From NCBI GenBank assembly GCA_024742485.1, contig JANSYK010000002.1, forward strand, positions 1,240,001 to 1,304,000: DNA of 64,000 nucleotides. The letters are read 5' to 3'. Position numbers and translations under genes: made by a program. Every line of letters starts with the position of its first letter. Position 1 is the first letter of the stretch. The notes beneath the pieces are model-generated. The model was not told the origin of the DNA. It searched no databases and saw only the letters and a program-made list of their open reading frames with translations. Of this stretch, positions 17,682 to 26,692 are shown piece by piece. Source of the stretch: Alphaproteobacteria bacterium. GTDB taxonomy: Bacteria; Pseudomonadota; Alphaproteobacteria; Rhizobiales; Rhizobiaceae.

Positions 17682-18335
17682 ATGGTGATGGCAATAGAAC
17701 GCTATCTGAAAGATTTCAGCCAGCCGGACCAGTTTGTGCTCTCTGCAGATCTCGCGCCCGATTCCGACCCTCTTCCATCCCTCGCACCCGAACCGGTTGA
17801 ACCCGTCATACCCGAAGAGCCGGCTATCGACATCGAGGCGGAACGGTCCGCTGCATTCGAACGCGGATCAAAAGAGGCTGCGGACCTTCTGGCCGCCACC
17901 CATGAAGCTGAAATGGAAGCCGAGCGCAGCCGGCATCTTGAAGAAATCAACGAAATGCGGACCCGTTTCGAGCAGGATATTTCGACGACCATCGCGGAGC
18001 GATTTGATCAGCTGGCCGGCGAGTTGTCCGAACAGATCGGAGCACAGGTTGCACGGGTCATCGCCCCGTTTCTGGAACAGGCACTGAGCGAACAGATGAT
18101 CGCTCAACTTGCCGAGGCGCTCGCACCTGTCCTGTCGGATCGGGAAGGAATGCACATCACGGTGTCCGGTTCGCAATCCATGTTCGACTCGCTGCAAGCC
18201 GTTCTTGGAGACAAGGCAGCACAGCTTGATTTCGTCGAAGCAGACATATTCGATCTGACGGTCAAGCTCGAGGACACGGTACTGAGCACAAGGCTAACCG
18301 AATGGGCCGACACGCTGCGTGAGATTCTGGCATGA
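17682..18335 (+). CDS. FliH-like protein preceding motB (candidate FliI regulator)
   Basis: The 217-residue protein has an acidic Pro-rich N-terminus, a long charged helix (about 50-125, rich in E/A/R) and a C-terminal globular part (..LAPVLSDREGMHITVSGSQSMF..), the layout of FliH and V-type ATPase E subunits. FliH binds and restrains the FliI ATPase. No other FliH candidate is visible here. The start at 17682 is supported by GGAGG seven bases upstream. It overlaps motB by four bases. The identity is inferred from architecture; I see no diagnostic motif. Confidence 0.55.
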   Translation: MVMAIERYLKDFSQPDQFVLSADLAPDSDPLPSLAPEPVEPVIPEEPAIDIEAERSAAFERGSKEAADLLAATHEAEMEAERSRHLEEINEMRTRFEQDISTTIAERFDQLAGELSEQIGAQVARVIAPFLEQALSEQMIAQLAEALAPVLSDREGMHITVSGSQSMFDSLQAVLGDKAAQLDFVEADIFDLTVKLEDTVLSTRLTEWADTLREILA

Positions 18336-19624
18336 GCGAGAACCAGTCAACTTTTCATACGTCCAATGAGATTGTCATCGTCAAGAAAAGAGGCGGTGAT
18401 CATGGCGGACACCACGGTGGCGCCTGGAAAATTGCCTATGCGGATTTCATGACTGCGATGATGGCGTTCTTTCTCGTCATGTGGCTGGTCAATGCGTCAA
18501 ATGACGAGACGCGGGCAGCTGTCGCCAGCTATTTCAACCCGATCAGATTGACCGACAACAAACCGGCGACCCGTGGTCTGCGCGAACTCGATCAGTCGAC
18601 GCAAGGCAGCGTGGTTGGCAACAATCAGGGTTCGTCGGATGGAGTCGGTTTCAGTGCCGGTCCGCAATCAGGCGGCGGTGACGATCCAGACTCGTCGACC
18701 GGCAAGGTTTCTGAATTCTCGGATGCCGACTATTTCGAGAACCCTTACTCGGTTCTGGCCGAAATTGCGCTCGAAACCGGTCAGCAAACCAATGTCAGCG
18801 CCGCCGGCGAGGGGGGCGCGAGCACTGCCGGTCCGGCAACCGGCGCGTCTGGTGGAGAAGCCTACCGGGACCCGTTCGACCCGGACTTCTGGTCCAAGGC
18901 CGTCGAGATCAAGGCCGGCGCTGAAGAAGAGGGTGAAGGATCGCTGGAGGCATTGGCAAATTCCGGCAGTCGGGAGGCCATCGAGGAGGCACTGGCAGCC
19001 GGGCGGGAAGAAGAAGCCGAACGTCAGGCCGCAGAGACAGCGCCGGAAACCACGGCCGAAGAGCAATCGGCCAAGGAATCCGTAGCGGAAATGGCCGAAA
19101 AGGTTGGCGGTGACTCATCCGCTGCTGCCGCAGCCAACGGTGAGGCGCTGACAGCCGAACTTATCAAGGCGACGAAATTGCGCGAGCAGCTCGAGAGTTC
19201 GCTGACCGGCCGCAATGTTCAGTTGGGAGAAGGCATGTCCGTCGAACTGGCGGAAGGTGGATTAATGATCTCACTCACCGGCGAATTGAAGGGTGGCATG
19301 TTCAATGTGGGTTCGGCTGTGCCGAAACGCGACATGGTCCTGGCGATGGAGGAAATCGGCAAATTGCTGTCGGAGCAGGATGGCAGCGTATCAATCCGCG
19401 GACACACGGACGCCCGCCCCTTCGCCGGCACCGAAGAAGACAATTGGACCTTGTCGATGGACAGGGCACGCAGTGCCTATTTCATGCTGGTGCGTGGCGG
19501 GCTTGCCGAAGACAGAATTGAGCAGGTATCGGGCTTCGCCGATCGCCGCCTCAAGGTCAAGGATCGTCCGTTCGACGACGCGAACCGGCGCATCGAAATT
19601 CTGATTCAAACACCGGCCGGATAA
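18332..19624 (+). CDS. motB: Flagellar motor stator protein MotB
   Basis: A 430-residue protein. The N-terminal cytoplasmic tail with a Gly/His-rich patch (about 21-30) is followed by one TM helix starting AWKIAYADFMTAMMAFFLVM, where D38 is the expected proton-carrying Asp. A long acidic, Gly/Ala/Glu-rich linker (about 95-290) follows, and then an OmpA-like peptidoglycan-binding domain with SIRGHTDARPF (about 350-360). The long linker is typical of rhizobial MotB, which works with MotC. The gene is coupled to the fliH-like gene and followed four bases later by motC. Confidence 0.95.
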   Translation: MSENQSTFHTSNEIVIVKKRGGDHGGHHGGAWKIAYADFMTAMMAFFLVMWLVNASNDETRAAVASYFNPIRLTDNKPATRGLRELDQSTQGSVVGNNQGSSDGVGFSAGPQSGGGDDPDSSTGKVSEFSDADYFENPYSVLAEIALETGQQTNVSAAGEGGASTAGPATGASGGEAYRDPFDPDFWSKAVEIKAGAEEEGEGSLEALANSGSREAIEEALAAGREEEAERQAAETAPETTAEEQSAKESVAEMAEKVGGDSSAAAAANGEALTAELIKATKLREQLESSLTGRNVQLGEGMSVELAEGGLMISLTGELKGGMFNVGSAVPKRDMVLAMEEIGKLLSEQDGSVSIRGHTDARPFAGTEEDNWTLSMDRARSAYFMLVRGGLAEDRIEQVSGFADRRLKVKDRPFDDANRRIEILIQTPAG

Positions 19625-19628
19625 CCGC

Positions 19629-20891
19629 ATGGGTGCGCCGAATACAAAGGTTGATCAAGGTTTCAAGGGGCTCGGGCGCCGCTGGGCGGCGATTGTCCTC
19701 GGGCCGGTTTGGACCCTGACATTGCTGGTTCTATCGGCACAGCCTTCAGCCGGGGCCTTTGACGGAATTGATCCGTTCAAGATGGTTCGCTCGTTGCAGT
19801 TCGTGCAGGATTCAGTGGTGCTTGGAGATCATTCGGCCGGCGAAATGCAACGGCATTTGCTGGCGTTGATCGATGAGCGGTTGCGGGCCTCTGACAAAGC
19901 GGTCTTCAGTGACAAACGCAATGTGGACGCGGCGCTGATCTATTCGATGAGCGGAGGCAATCCGGAAACCCTCGCGCTGCTGATGCGCAGCGAGGGACGG
20001 ACCTATTTCAATGCGGATCTGGCGCAAACGCTGACCACCTATTTTACCGGAAATCCCGAAAAGGCGCGCGTCAAGCTGATCAGCCTCCTGGATGAATACA
20101 AGGGAAGCCGGATTGAATCCTATCTCACATTGGTAGCCGCCAATGTCACGGCGCCCAGGGATGCTTTGGGTGCGCTTAAGCTATTCGATTGGGCCCGGCT
20201 GTTGGCGCCCGGCACGATCATCGAGGAATCCGCACTAAGGCGGGCAACCCACATTGCCTCCCGGGCCGGTCTTGTCGAACAGGCCATGGACAATGCGGAG
20301 CGCTATGTGCGGCGTTACCTCCATTCACCCTATGCCAGTCAGTTCGTCGATATATTTGTCTATGCCGTGGTTGAACATTCCGATGAAGTGGATGCGCAGC
20401 GGATGGAGTATATTCTTTCCTTGATGGACGCACCCCGGCAGCGCGAAATCTACCTGCGCATGGCCCGTATGAGCACGATCGCCGGCAAGGAACAACTGGC
20501 GTTGCTGGCCGCCAGGCGGGCCGAAGCCCTGTCCGGGGAGAAACGGGATATTGTGCGCGATCTGGCCGAGTTTTATGCCGGCGTCGCATCCGTGCCCACC
20601 GACAATCTGAGCGAAGCGGTCGAAGCCATTGCTTCGGTGCCGGACGGAAGACTGTCCGAACGTGACCGCGCTTTGCGTGATGCGGCGCGCATTATCGCCG
20701 AGGAAGTCACGCGGCAACCGGTCCTGTCACAAGTGGCCGAACCGGCGGTTGTTTTGGAAGACGCTCCGTCTGAACAAACAGTGACCGAAATGACGCTGCC
20801 TGAAAACGATCCGATCAAGGCCTTCATGGCCGCCAAACGATCCACACTGGATGACATCGATCAACTTCTGGATGGAAACAATGACCAGTAG
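19629..20891 (+). CDS. motC: Periplasmic motility protein MotC
   Basis: The 420-residue product has an N-terminal hydrophobic signal (about 17-40) and a helix-rich periplasmic body beginning FDGIDPFKMVRSLQFVQDSV. MotC is confined to rhizobial-type motors; in Sinorhizobium it binds MotB and affects motor speed. Its partner chaperone MotE is encoded at 8418-8966. The gene overlaps the start of fliK. Confidence 0.93.
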   Translation: MGAPNTKVDQGFKGLGRRWAAIVLGPVWTLTLLVLSAQPSAGAFDGIDPFKMVRSLQFVQDSVVLGDHSAGEMQRHLLALIDERLRASDKAVFSDKRNVDAALIYSMSGGNPETLALLMRSEGRTYFNADLAQTLTTYFTGNPEKARVKLISLLDEYKGSRIESYLTLVAANVTAPRDALGALKLFDWARLLAPGTIIEESALRRATHIASRAGLVEQAMDNAERYVRRYLHSPYASQFVDIFVYAVVEHSDEVDAQRMEYILSLMDAPRQREIYLRMARMSTIAGKEQLALLAARRAEALSGEKRDIVRDLAEFYAGVASVPTDNLSEAVEAIASVPDGRLSERDRALRDAARIIAEEVTRQPVLSQVAEPAVVLEDAPSEQTVTEMTLPENDPIKAFMAAKRSTLDDIDQLLDGNNDQ

Positions 20892-22299
20892 CGCGACCTC
20901 TGCCGCAGCATTTGTCGGTAATCTCAAAGCACCTCCCGCTCCTGACAGGCAGGCATCCAAAGATCCTGCAATGGACGGTGAAAACCTGTCTGAGGAAAGC
21001 TTTGGGGCGGCTTTCGAAGCGATCATTCGGTTCAGCAAGGAAGCGGCAGATAGCACCCAACCTGCTCAACCGACGCCGGCAGATGGATCGGCAGACCATT
21101 TGGATCGATCCGACGCAGAATATGCAGCCTGGACGCTGCTTGATGGTGTAGATGGGTCACCGGCCGCCGGAGATTTGCTCTTGGCAGGTGGAGCGCTGAC
21201 ACCTGAGGGCAATGCCCACGGATTGGATGCCAGGCAGGGGCCATCGCCGAAGATTGAAGCAAACGATACTGCAATGATTGCCGGCAAGGCGGAGGTTTCA
21301 GAGGCAGAACCGGAGGCCGCCACGCCGGCGGTGGCCACGAATTCTGCCAGGGTGGCCAACACCGTGACGGAGGACCAACCACCGACAAACACAATTGCAG
21401 CGGCGGTGATCGACGGAGAAACCTCGACAAAACGCGTTGCACCCGGAGCTGACGCCCGAGTGGTGGGTGAACAGCCTGCCCCAACGCAGCCTCGGGCAGA
21501 CCCGTTCGAAGGACTGCGGAATCTCGTGCGCGCGGTCGACCGACCATCCGCGCAGGCGCGAGTGAACGATGCGCCCTCGAATGTCATGCCGGGCCCCGAA
21601 CAATCGGAAATCAGGTCGCCGGGCGCCCTGTCAGAGGACCGGCTGGCATCCAGTTCGACTGCGGCCGACCGATCGAACCAGGCGATGGTGCGGGAGCCGG
21701 TACCGGCGCCAACAGCCAATCTCACGGTCGTTGAAGCCCGTCAATTCCCGGGAATCGCGCCATCACAATCCAATACCGCTGCAATTGTCAGCGCCATTTC
21801 CGGAAATGAGAACTGGCATGCGATGTTGCGCGGCGGTGATACGATTGCTGCGCCAGCAGCCAGCCGGCCCGGTACACCATTGAATACATTGATGATTCAG
21901 TTGCGCCCGGCCGAACTGGGGTCGGTCAATGCGGTTCTGCGCCTGTCCGGAGATCAACTCGTTGTCGAAATGAAAGTCGAAACGATCGAGGCATACCGCC
22001 AGCTTTCCGACAACCAGACCGCAATCGTCAAGGCGCTGAAAGGGCAGGGCTATGCCATTGAGCAAATCTCCATCCTTCAGATGGCCGTGGATCGCCCCGT
22101 TTCCCAGCAGGGTAACGGACAAATGGCAAATGGGGCTGCCGGTCAGCAAAACCATGAGAACTTTACACAATCGAACGGTGGGCAAACCGGGCGGGGTAAC
22201 AGTCATGACGACGCCTATGGGCAGGAGGGTCGCGGCCCTGAAGATCTGTCGGGTGGCCATTCTTCCCGTGGTCCTGCTGACGGCGCTGTTTATCTTTGA
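20881..22299 (+). CDS. fliK: Flagellar hook-length control protein FliK (rhizobial MotD)
   Basis: A 472-residue protein with a low-complexity, Pro/Ala-rich N-terminal two thirds and the Flg_hook domain near the C-terminus (LMIQLRPAELGSVNAVLRLS... AYRQLSDNQ). FliK measures hook length and switches export specificity; the rhizobial gene was first called motD. The start at 20881 overlaps the motC stop; an in-frame ATG at 20872 is also possible. The 3' end overlaps the next gene by 95 bp in another frame. Confidence 0.9.
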   Translation: MTSSATSAAAFVGNLKAPPAPDRQASKDPAMDGENLSEESFGAAFEAIIRFSKEAADSTQPAQPTPADGSADHLDRSDAEYAAWTLLDGVDGSPAAGDLLLAGGALTPEGNAHGLDARQGPSPKIEANDTAMIAGKAEVSEAEPEAATPAVATNSARVANTVTEDQPPTNTIAAAVIDGETSTKRVAPGADARVVGEQPAPTQPRADPFEGLRNLVRAVDRPSAQARVNDAPSNVMPGPEQSEIRSPGALSEDRLASSSTAADRSNQAMVREPVPAPTANLTVVEARQFPGIAPSQSNTAAIVSAISGNENWHAMLRGGDTIAAPAASRPGTPLNTLMIQLRPAELGSVNAVLRLSGDQLVVEMKVETIEAYRQLSDNQTAIVKALKGQGYAIEQISILQMAVDRPVSQQGNGQMANGAAGQQNHENFTQSNGGQTGRGNSHDDAYGQEGRGPEDLSGGHSSRGPADGAVYL

Positions 22300-22825
22300 C
22301 GCAGGTGCCTGGGCAGCGTCCCGGACCAAGGCCACATTGTGCGAACGGGAGATTGTCGCAGCCTCCCGCAAACACGGGATTCCTGTCGGGATTCTCTATT
22401 CGGTGGGGTTGACAGAAACCGGGCGCAAGGGATCGCTCCAGCCCTATGCCCTCAATATTGAAGGCAAGACCGTGTTTGCCGGCAGCCTTTCAGAAGCATT
22501 GAAGGTTTTCCACCGAGCCCGGCGGAATGGTCGCAAACTGATTGACCTGGGGTGCATGCAGATCAATCACCACTATCATCGGCAGGAGTTTTCTGATGCC
22601 AGGTCGATGCTTGATCCGCGTCTCAACGTCGACTACGCGGCGAGATTTCTGATCGATCTGAAGCGGCGTCACAAAAGCTGGACCATGGCCGTCGCAAGGT
22701 ATCATGCTGGTCCAAACAACAATCCGGCGCAGCGAAAATATGTCTGCCGGGTCATCACGAACCTGGTCGCGACAGGCTATGGGCAGTGGACGCAACCAGC
22801 CCGGAAGTTCTGTAAAAACAACTAG
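22205..22825 (+). CDS. Flagellar-locus lytic transglycosylase
   Basis: A 206-residue exported protein. The signal is at about 1-38. It is followed by an SLT-type domain with GILYSVGLTETG, where E71 is the likely catalytic Glu, then LGCMQINHHYH and AVARYHAGPNN, the standard lysozyme-like motifs. It probably opens peptidoglycan for the rod. The rod-binding FlgJ-like protein at 32699 lacks an enzymatic domain, so the two together could replace the bifunctional FlgJ of enterobacteria. The ATG at 22205 lies inside fliK; ATG 22217 is an alternative. Confidence 0.85.
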   Translation: MTTPMGRRVAALKICRVAILPVVLLTALFIFDAGAWAASRTKATLCEREIVAASRKHGIPVGILYSVGLTETGRKGSLQPYALNIEGKTVFAGSLSEALKVFHRARRNGRKLIDLGCMQINHHYHRQEFSDARSMLDPRLNVDYAARFLIDLKRRHKSWTMAVARYHAGPNNNPAQRKYVCRVITNLVATGYGQWTQPARKFCKNN

Positions 22826-23100
22826 AGGTTGATAAACACCCTCAGATGCACATCTGGAACAGCGGGCCAGTGTGAGTCAATCTGTCAAGACACATTTGGT
22901 TAATGATCGTGAAAAACAGTTAATTTTTCCACAGCTATTATGGGTTTATCCACAGGCAGCCACTATATCTTGTGCCAAATCACCATCCGAAAACAATTCT
23001 ACTACGAAAAAGTACCCTTAACTTTCTGTAATTGTCGGTGAATCTCGCGTGCAGTTACCAATTGATTAATGCGGCGGGGCAGTGATTCGGGGGCAATTTA
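22826..23100. promoter_or_regulatory. AT-rich promoter region of rem, with DnaA-type and CtrA-like sites
   Basis: This is a 275-bp AT-rich gap. It holds a perfect DnaA box TTATCCACA (22946-22954), a near match TTTTCCACA (22925-22933), and TTAC-N7-TTAA (23055-23069), one base off the CtrA full site, 32 bp before the rem start. The six-copy flagellar motif is absent, so rem appears to be controlled from outside the circuit it is thought to drive. Confidence 0.45.
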
Positions 23101-23772
23101 ATGATCGTAGTGGTTGATGAGCGGGAGCTCGTAACGGAGGGCTACACCTCCCTCTTTGGAAGAGAAGGTGTTCCTTCTGCGGGATTCGATCCCGATGAAT
23201 TCGGGGAATGGGTGAATACGGCGGCGGATTCCGATATTGACGCGGTGGAAGCGTTTCTGATCGGCCAGGGCAGTGACAATATGGTTTTGCCCCGCGTGAT
23301 CCGAGACCGATCGAAAGCACCGGTGATTGCAGTTAGCGACAAGCCGTCGCTTGATACGACCTTGGCCTTTTTCGATTGCGGGGCGGACGATGTCGTTCGA
23401 AAGCCCATTCATCCGCGTGAAATACTGGCTCGTGCGGCGGCGATCAGACGACGCCTGAAGCCGGAATCCGAGTACACACAAATTGGCCGTATCCGAATCT
23501 ATTCGGATGGCCGTGATCCCGAAATCGATGACGAGGCCTTTCCGCTTCCCAGGCGCGAACGCCGGATCCTCGAATATCTCGTCGCCAATCGTGGGCGCCG
23601 TGTCACAAAGGGTCAGATTTTCAACGCGATCTACGGCATTTTCGATGATGATGTCGAGGAAAACGTGGTTGAGAGTCACATCAGCAAATTGCGCAAGAAA
23701 ATGCGCATGCGCCTTGGCTTTGATCCCATCGATTCCAAACGCTTTCTCGGCTATCGCATTGACTGGAACTGA
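23101..23772 (+). CDS. rem: Rem, OmpR-type transcriptional activator of flagellar genes
   Basis: A 223-residue response-regulator-like protein with an N-terminal receiver-like domain (about 1-120) and a C-terminal OmpR/PhoB winged helix (about 130-222; [20 protein letters not shown] ... [12 protein letters not shown]). In Sinorhizobium, Rem activates flagellar and motility genes during growth. The receiver is atypical: where a phosphorylatable Asp is expected at the end of beta-3 the sequence reads AVEAFLIG (about 48-55), so control by phosphorylation is doubtful. It lies between the lytic transglycosylase and flgE, the conserved rhizobial position. Confidence 0.9.
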   Translation: MIVVVDERELVTEGYTSLFGREGVPSAGFDPDEFGEWVNTAADSDIDAVEAFLIGQGSDNMVLPRVIRDRSKAPVIAVSDKPSLDTTLAFFDCGADDVVRKPIHPREILARAAAIRRRLKPESEYTQIGRIRIYSDGRDPEIDDEAFPLPRRERRILEYLVANRGRRVTKGQIFNAIYGIFDDDVEENVVESHISKLRKKMRMRLGFDPIDSKRFLGYRIDWN

Positions 23773-23820
23773 CGCCTGCTTGCGTCGCGTCCCTCCTGCA
23801 AACAGTCAAACACATCGGAA

Positions 23821-23837
23821 TGAACCGAAACGGTTCA
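23821..23837. promoter_or_regulatory. Palindrome between rem and flgE
   Basis: TGAACCG-AAA-CGGTTCA, perfect 7-bp arms with a 3-base centre, 48 bp after the rem stop and 47 bp before the flgE promoter motif. There is no T-tract. It could be an operator or a small terminator hairpin. Confidence 0.4.
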
Positions 23838-23883
23838 GCACGGGAGACGTCGCTTTAGAAGGCGGACCCGCCATAAGCCAGTT

Positions 23884-23905
23884 TCGCGCAAGCCTGCACC
23901 GTTAC
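23884..23905 (+). promoter_or_regulatory. Flagellar promoter motif, copy facing flgE
   Basis: TCGCGCAAG, nine bases, then TTAC, 32 bp before the flgE start codon. It is among the closest copies to a start codon. Confidence 0.55.
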
Positions 23906-23937
23906 GCTGCCGTCTGACACGAACGAGGAATTGCGCA

Positions 23938-25194
23938 ATGAGTCTTTATGGAATGATGCGGACCGGCGTTTCGGGCATGAATGCACAGGCCGCCCGGCTC
24001 GGAACGGTTGCCGACAATATCGCAAACGCGAACACCACCGGCTACAAGCGAAGTTCAACCGAGTTTTCCTCCTTGATCCTTCCCAATGGCGGTGGCAATT
24101 ACAATTCAGGTGGGGTCAACACGACGGTGCGCTATGCGATTTCGCAGGAAGGCGCGCTCCAGTTCACCACCTCGACCACCGACCTTGCCATCAATGGCGA
24201 TGGTTTCTTCGTGGTTCAGGATTCATCGGGCGTGTCGTTCCTCAGCCGCGCGGGGTCCTTTGTACCCGACAGCGACGGCAATCTGGTCAACGCCGCCGGC
24301 TTTACCGTCATGGGATACGATTATGGCGACGGTCTGCCTACACCAGTCGTCAATGGTTTCGATGGTCTTGTTCCGATCAATGTCTCGCAGGGTGAGTTGC
24401 AGGCAACGCCATCCACCGTTGGTGTGTTCAAGGCCAACCTGCCTTCCGATGCGCCGATCGTGACCGGAGTATTGCCGTCCGCCAACACCGCCGCGTCCGA
24501 ACACACGTCGAAGAGTTCGTTGGTTGTCTATGACAATCTGGGCCAGGAAGTTCTGCTTGATTTCTACTACACCAAAACGGCTGCGGAAACCTGGGAAGTT
24601 TCGGTCTTCGACCGGTCCGTTGCGACTGCCGGCACATCCTTCCCCTATGGCTCGGGGCCCTTGTCGACAACCACACTGGACTTTGATGCGACAACCGGCG
24701 AACTGACGGCGCTGAGCGCCAGCGACATCACTGTCGCGGTACCGAACGGCCAGAGCCTGGTGATCGATCTGGCCGACATGACGCAGCTTGCCTATGAGTT
24801 CAACGTTGGTGACGCCAATGTGGACGGCAATGCGCCGAGCAAGGTCGAAAGCATCGAAATCACCACGGACGGTACCGTCTTTGCAAAATATGAAAACGGC
24901 ACGCTCGAACCGAAATACAGGATCGCGTTGGCCGATGTGCAAAGCCCTGACCAGTTGCTGCCGCTGACCGGCAATGTCTATGCGCAGAACAGCGAGTCGG
25001 GTGTCGTGACCACCGGCTTCGCGGGTTCGGGCAATTTTGGAAGCGTCATATCGGGCGCGCTGGAATCATCGAATGTCGATATCGCTGAAGAATTGACCAG
25101 CATGATTGAATCACAGCGCAGCTACACCGCCAATTCGAAAGTGTTCCAGACCGGGTCAGATTTGATGGATGTCCTTGTCAATCTGAAACGATAA
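23938..25194 (+). CDS. flgE: Flagellar hook protein FlgE
   Basis: A 418-residue hook subunit with the axial-protein N-terminus (RTGVSGMNAQAARLGTVADN, then IANANTTGYK) and the matching C-terminus (SSNVDIAEELTSMIESQRSY). The middle holds the FlgE D1/D2 beta domains (SKSSLVVYDNLGQEVLLDFYY region). FlgE polymerises to the curved hook, whose length is set by FliK. The length fits rhizobial FlgE. It heads the flgE-flgK-flgL-flaF-flbT-flgD-fliQ run. Confidence 0.97.
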   Translation: MSLYGMMRTGVSGMNAQAARLGTVADNIANANTTGYKRSSTEFSSLILPNGGGNYNSGGVNTTVRYAISQEGALQFTTSTTDLAINGDGFFVVQDSSGVSFLSRAGSFVPDSDGNLVNAAGFTVMGYDYGDGLPTPVVNGFDGLVPINVSQGELQATPSTVGVFKANLPSDAPIVTGVLPSANTAASEHTSKSSLVVYDNLGQEVLLDFYYTKTAAETWEVSVFDRSVATAGTSFPYGSGPLSTTTLDFDATTGELTALSASDITVAVPNGQSLVIDLADMTQLAYEFNVGDANVDGNAPSKVESIEITTDGTVFAKYENGTLEPKYRIALADVQSPDQLLPLTGNVYAQNSESGVVTTGFAGSGNFGSVISGALESSNVDIAEELTSMIESQRSYTANSKVFQTGSDLMDVLVNLKR

Positions 25195-25224
25195 ACCTGA
25201 CCAGGGAATTCGTAAGAACCCAAA

Positions 25225-26688
25225 ATGTCTTTGTCATCTGCGATCAGTACCGCTCAGTCAATCCTGTCGAACACATCCCGGCAGACCCAGATCGTATCGC
25301 AAAATATCTCGAATGCCGGCAATCCGGATTATGCCCGCCGCTCCCCCGTCCTGCAGACCTCCCTCGGTGGCGCCGAGGTCATCACCATATCCCGGGCCCA
25401 GGACCAGCTGCTGTTCAAGAAATCACTGGAAAGCCATTCCATCAGCACTGCGCAAAATACGGTCACGGACGGGCTGGAGCGCATCCGTTCGACGCTGGGG
25501 GGCAACGACTACGAATTGTCTCCCTCTCGCTATATAACGGATCTGCGCGATGCCTTGCAGGCACTGTCCTCGGCACCAGGCGACCTGACGCTTCTCACAT
25601 CGGCGATCTCAAGCGCGCAGGATGTCGCCAACAGCATCAACCAGGCATCATCCGAAACACAGGCCATCCGGCTTGAAGCGGACCAGGCAATTGGTCGGGG
25701 CGTCGACACGTTGAATGGTTTGCTGGCGCAATTCGAGACCGCCAACAATCAAGTGGTCGCCGGTACGCGAACAGGCGCCGATGTTCTTCAGGAACTGGAT
25801 CAGCGCGACAAGATATTGCGGGAAATTTCCGCTCTGGTGGGTGTCCAGACACTGGACCGGGGCAACAATGACCTGGTGCTTTACACCGATAGTGGCCAAA
25901 CGCTTTTTGAAACCGTGCCCCGGCCGGTGTCGTTCATACCGACCAATGGCTTCGATGCGACGATCACGGGCAATCCGATCTATGTTGACGGCGTTCCGAT
26001 GCAGGCCGGGCAGGGTGCGCAAACCACGGCCCAGGGTGAGCTGGCCGCTCATCTTCAGATACGCGACGAATATGCGCCGACATATCAGAACCAGCTTGAT
26101 GAGATTGCCCGCAGTCTGGTGACCGCTTTTGCTGAGCAGGACCAGTCTGTCCCCGCCACATTGCCCGATATGCCGGGCCTGTTTACCTGGGTTGGTGCAT
26201 CGGTGCCTCCAGGTGGGACCATTGAGCCCGGCATGGCGGCTACGCTTGCTGTCAATCCGGCATTGATTTCCGGGCTTGGTGGCGATCCGGCGCTACTGCG
26301 GGATGGTGGCATCAACGGTGCCGCCTATGTCGCGAACACCGGTGGCGGGCAAGGGTTCTCCACTTTGCTGGACAGTTTTGTGACCGGTCTCGACGCGCCG
26401 ATCGCATTTGATGTGTCGGCGTTGGCCGGTGCGAGTGCCAGTGTTGTCGACTATGCAGGAAATTCAATCGGGTGGCTCGAGATGACCCGTTCCGAGGCGT
26501 CGATCGCAGCGGAAAACCGTGACGCGATCTACACCAGAACGCAGGAGGCACATTCCAACGCGACCGGTGTCAATCTCGATGAGGAAATGTCGATGCTGCT
26601 GGACCTGGAACAGTCCTACAAGGCCTCGGCGCAACTGCTTTCGACCATCGACGAGATGATCAACACCTTGCTGGCGGTGACACGATAA
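25225..26688 (+). CDS. flgK: Hook-filament junction protein FlgK (HAP1)
   Basis: The 487-residue product has the FlgK start (ILSNTSRQTQIVSQNISNAGN.DYARR) and C-terminus (NLDEEMSMLLDLEQSYKASAQLLSTIDEM). FlgK is the first junction protein between hook and filament. The length is normal. It follows flgE by 30 bp and precedes flgL by four. Confidence 0.95.
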   Translation: MSLSSAISTAQSILSNTSRQTQIVSQNISNAGNPDYARRSPVLQTSLGGAEVITISRAQDQLLFKKSLESHSISTAQNTVTDGLERIRSTLGGNDYELSPSRYITDLRDALQALSSAPGDLTLLTSAISSAQDVANSINQASSETQAIRLEADQAIGRGVDTLNGLLAQFETANNQVVAGTRTGADVLQELDQRDKILREISALVGVQTLDRGNNDLVLYTDSGQTLFETVPRPVSFIPTNGFDATITGNPIYVDGVPMQAGQGAQTTAQGELAAHLQIRDEYAPTYQNQLDEIARSLVTAFAEQDQSVPATLPDMPGLFTWVGASVPPGGTIEPGMAATLAVNPALISGLGGDPALLRDGGINGAAYVANTGGGQGFSTLLDSFVTGLDAPIAFDVSALAGASASVVDYAGNSIGWLEMTRSEASIAAENRDAIYTRTQEAHSNATGVNLDEEMSMLLDLEQSYKASAQLLSTIDEMINTLLAVTR

Positions 26689-26692
26689 CGCC

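Noticed and set aside
22925-22954. DnaA boxes as a replication origin
   Set aside because: Only two boxes, inside a flagellar locus, with none of the genes that flank alphaproteobacterial origins; more likely a promoter feature or chance.
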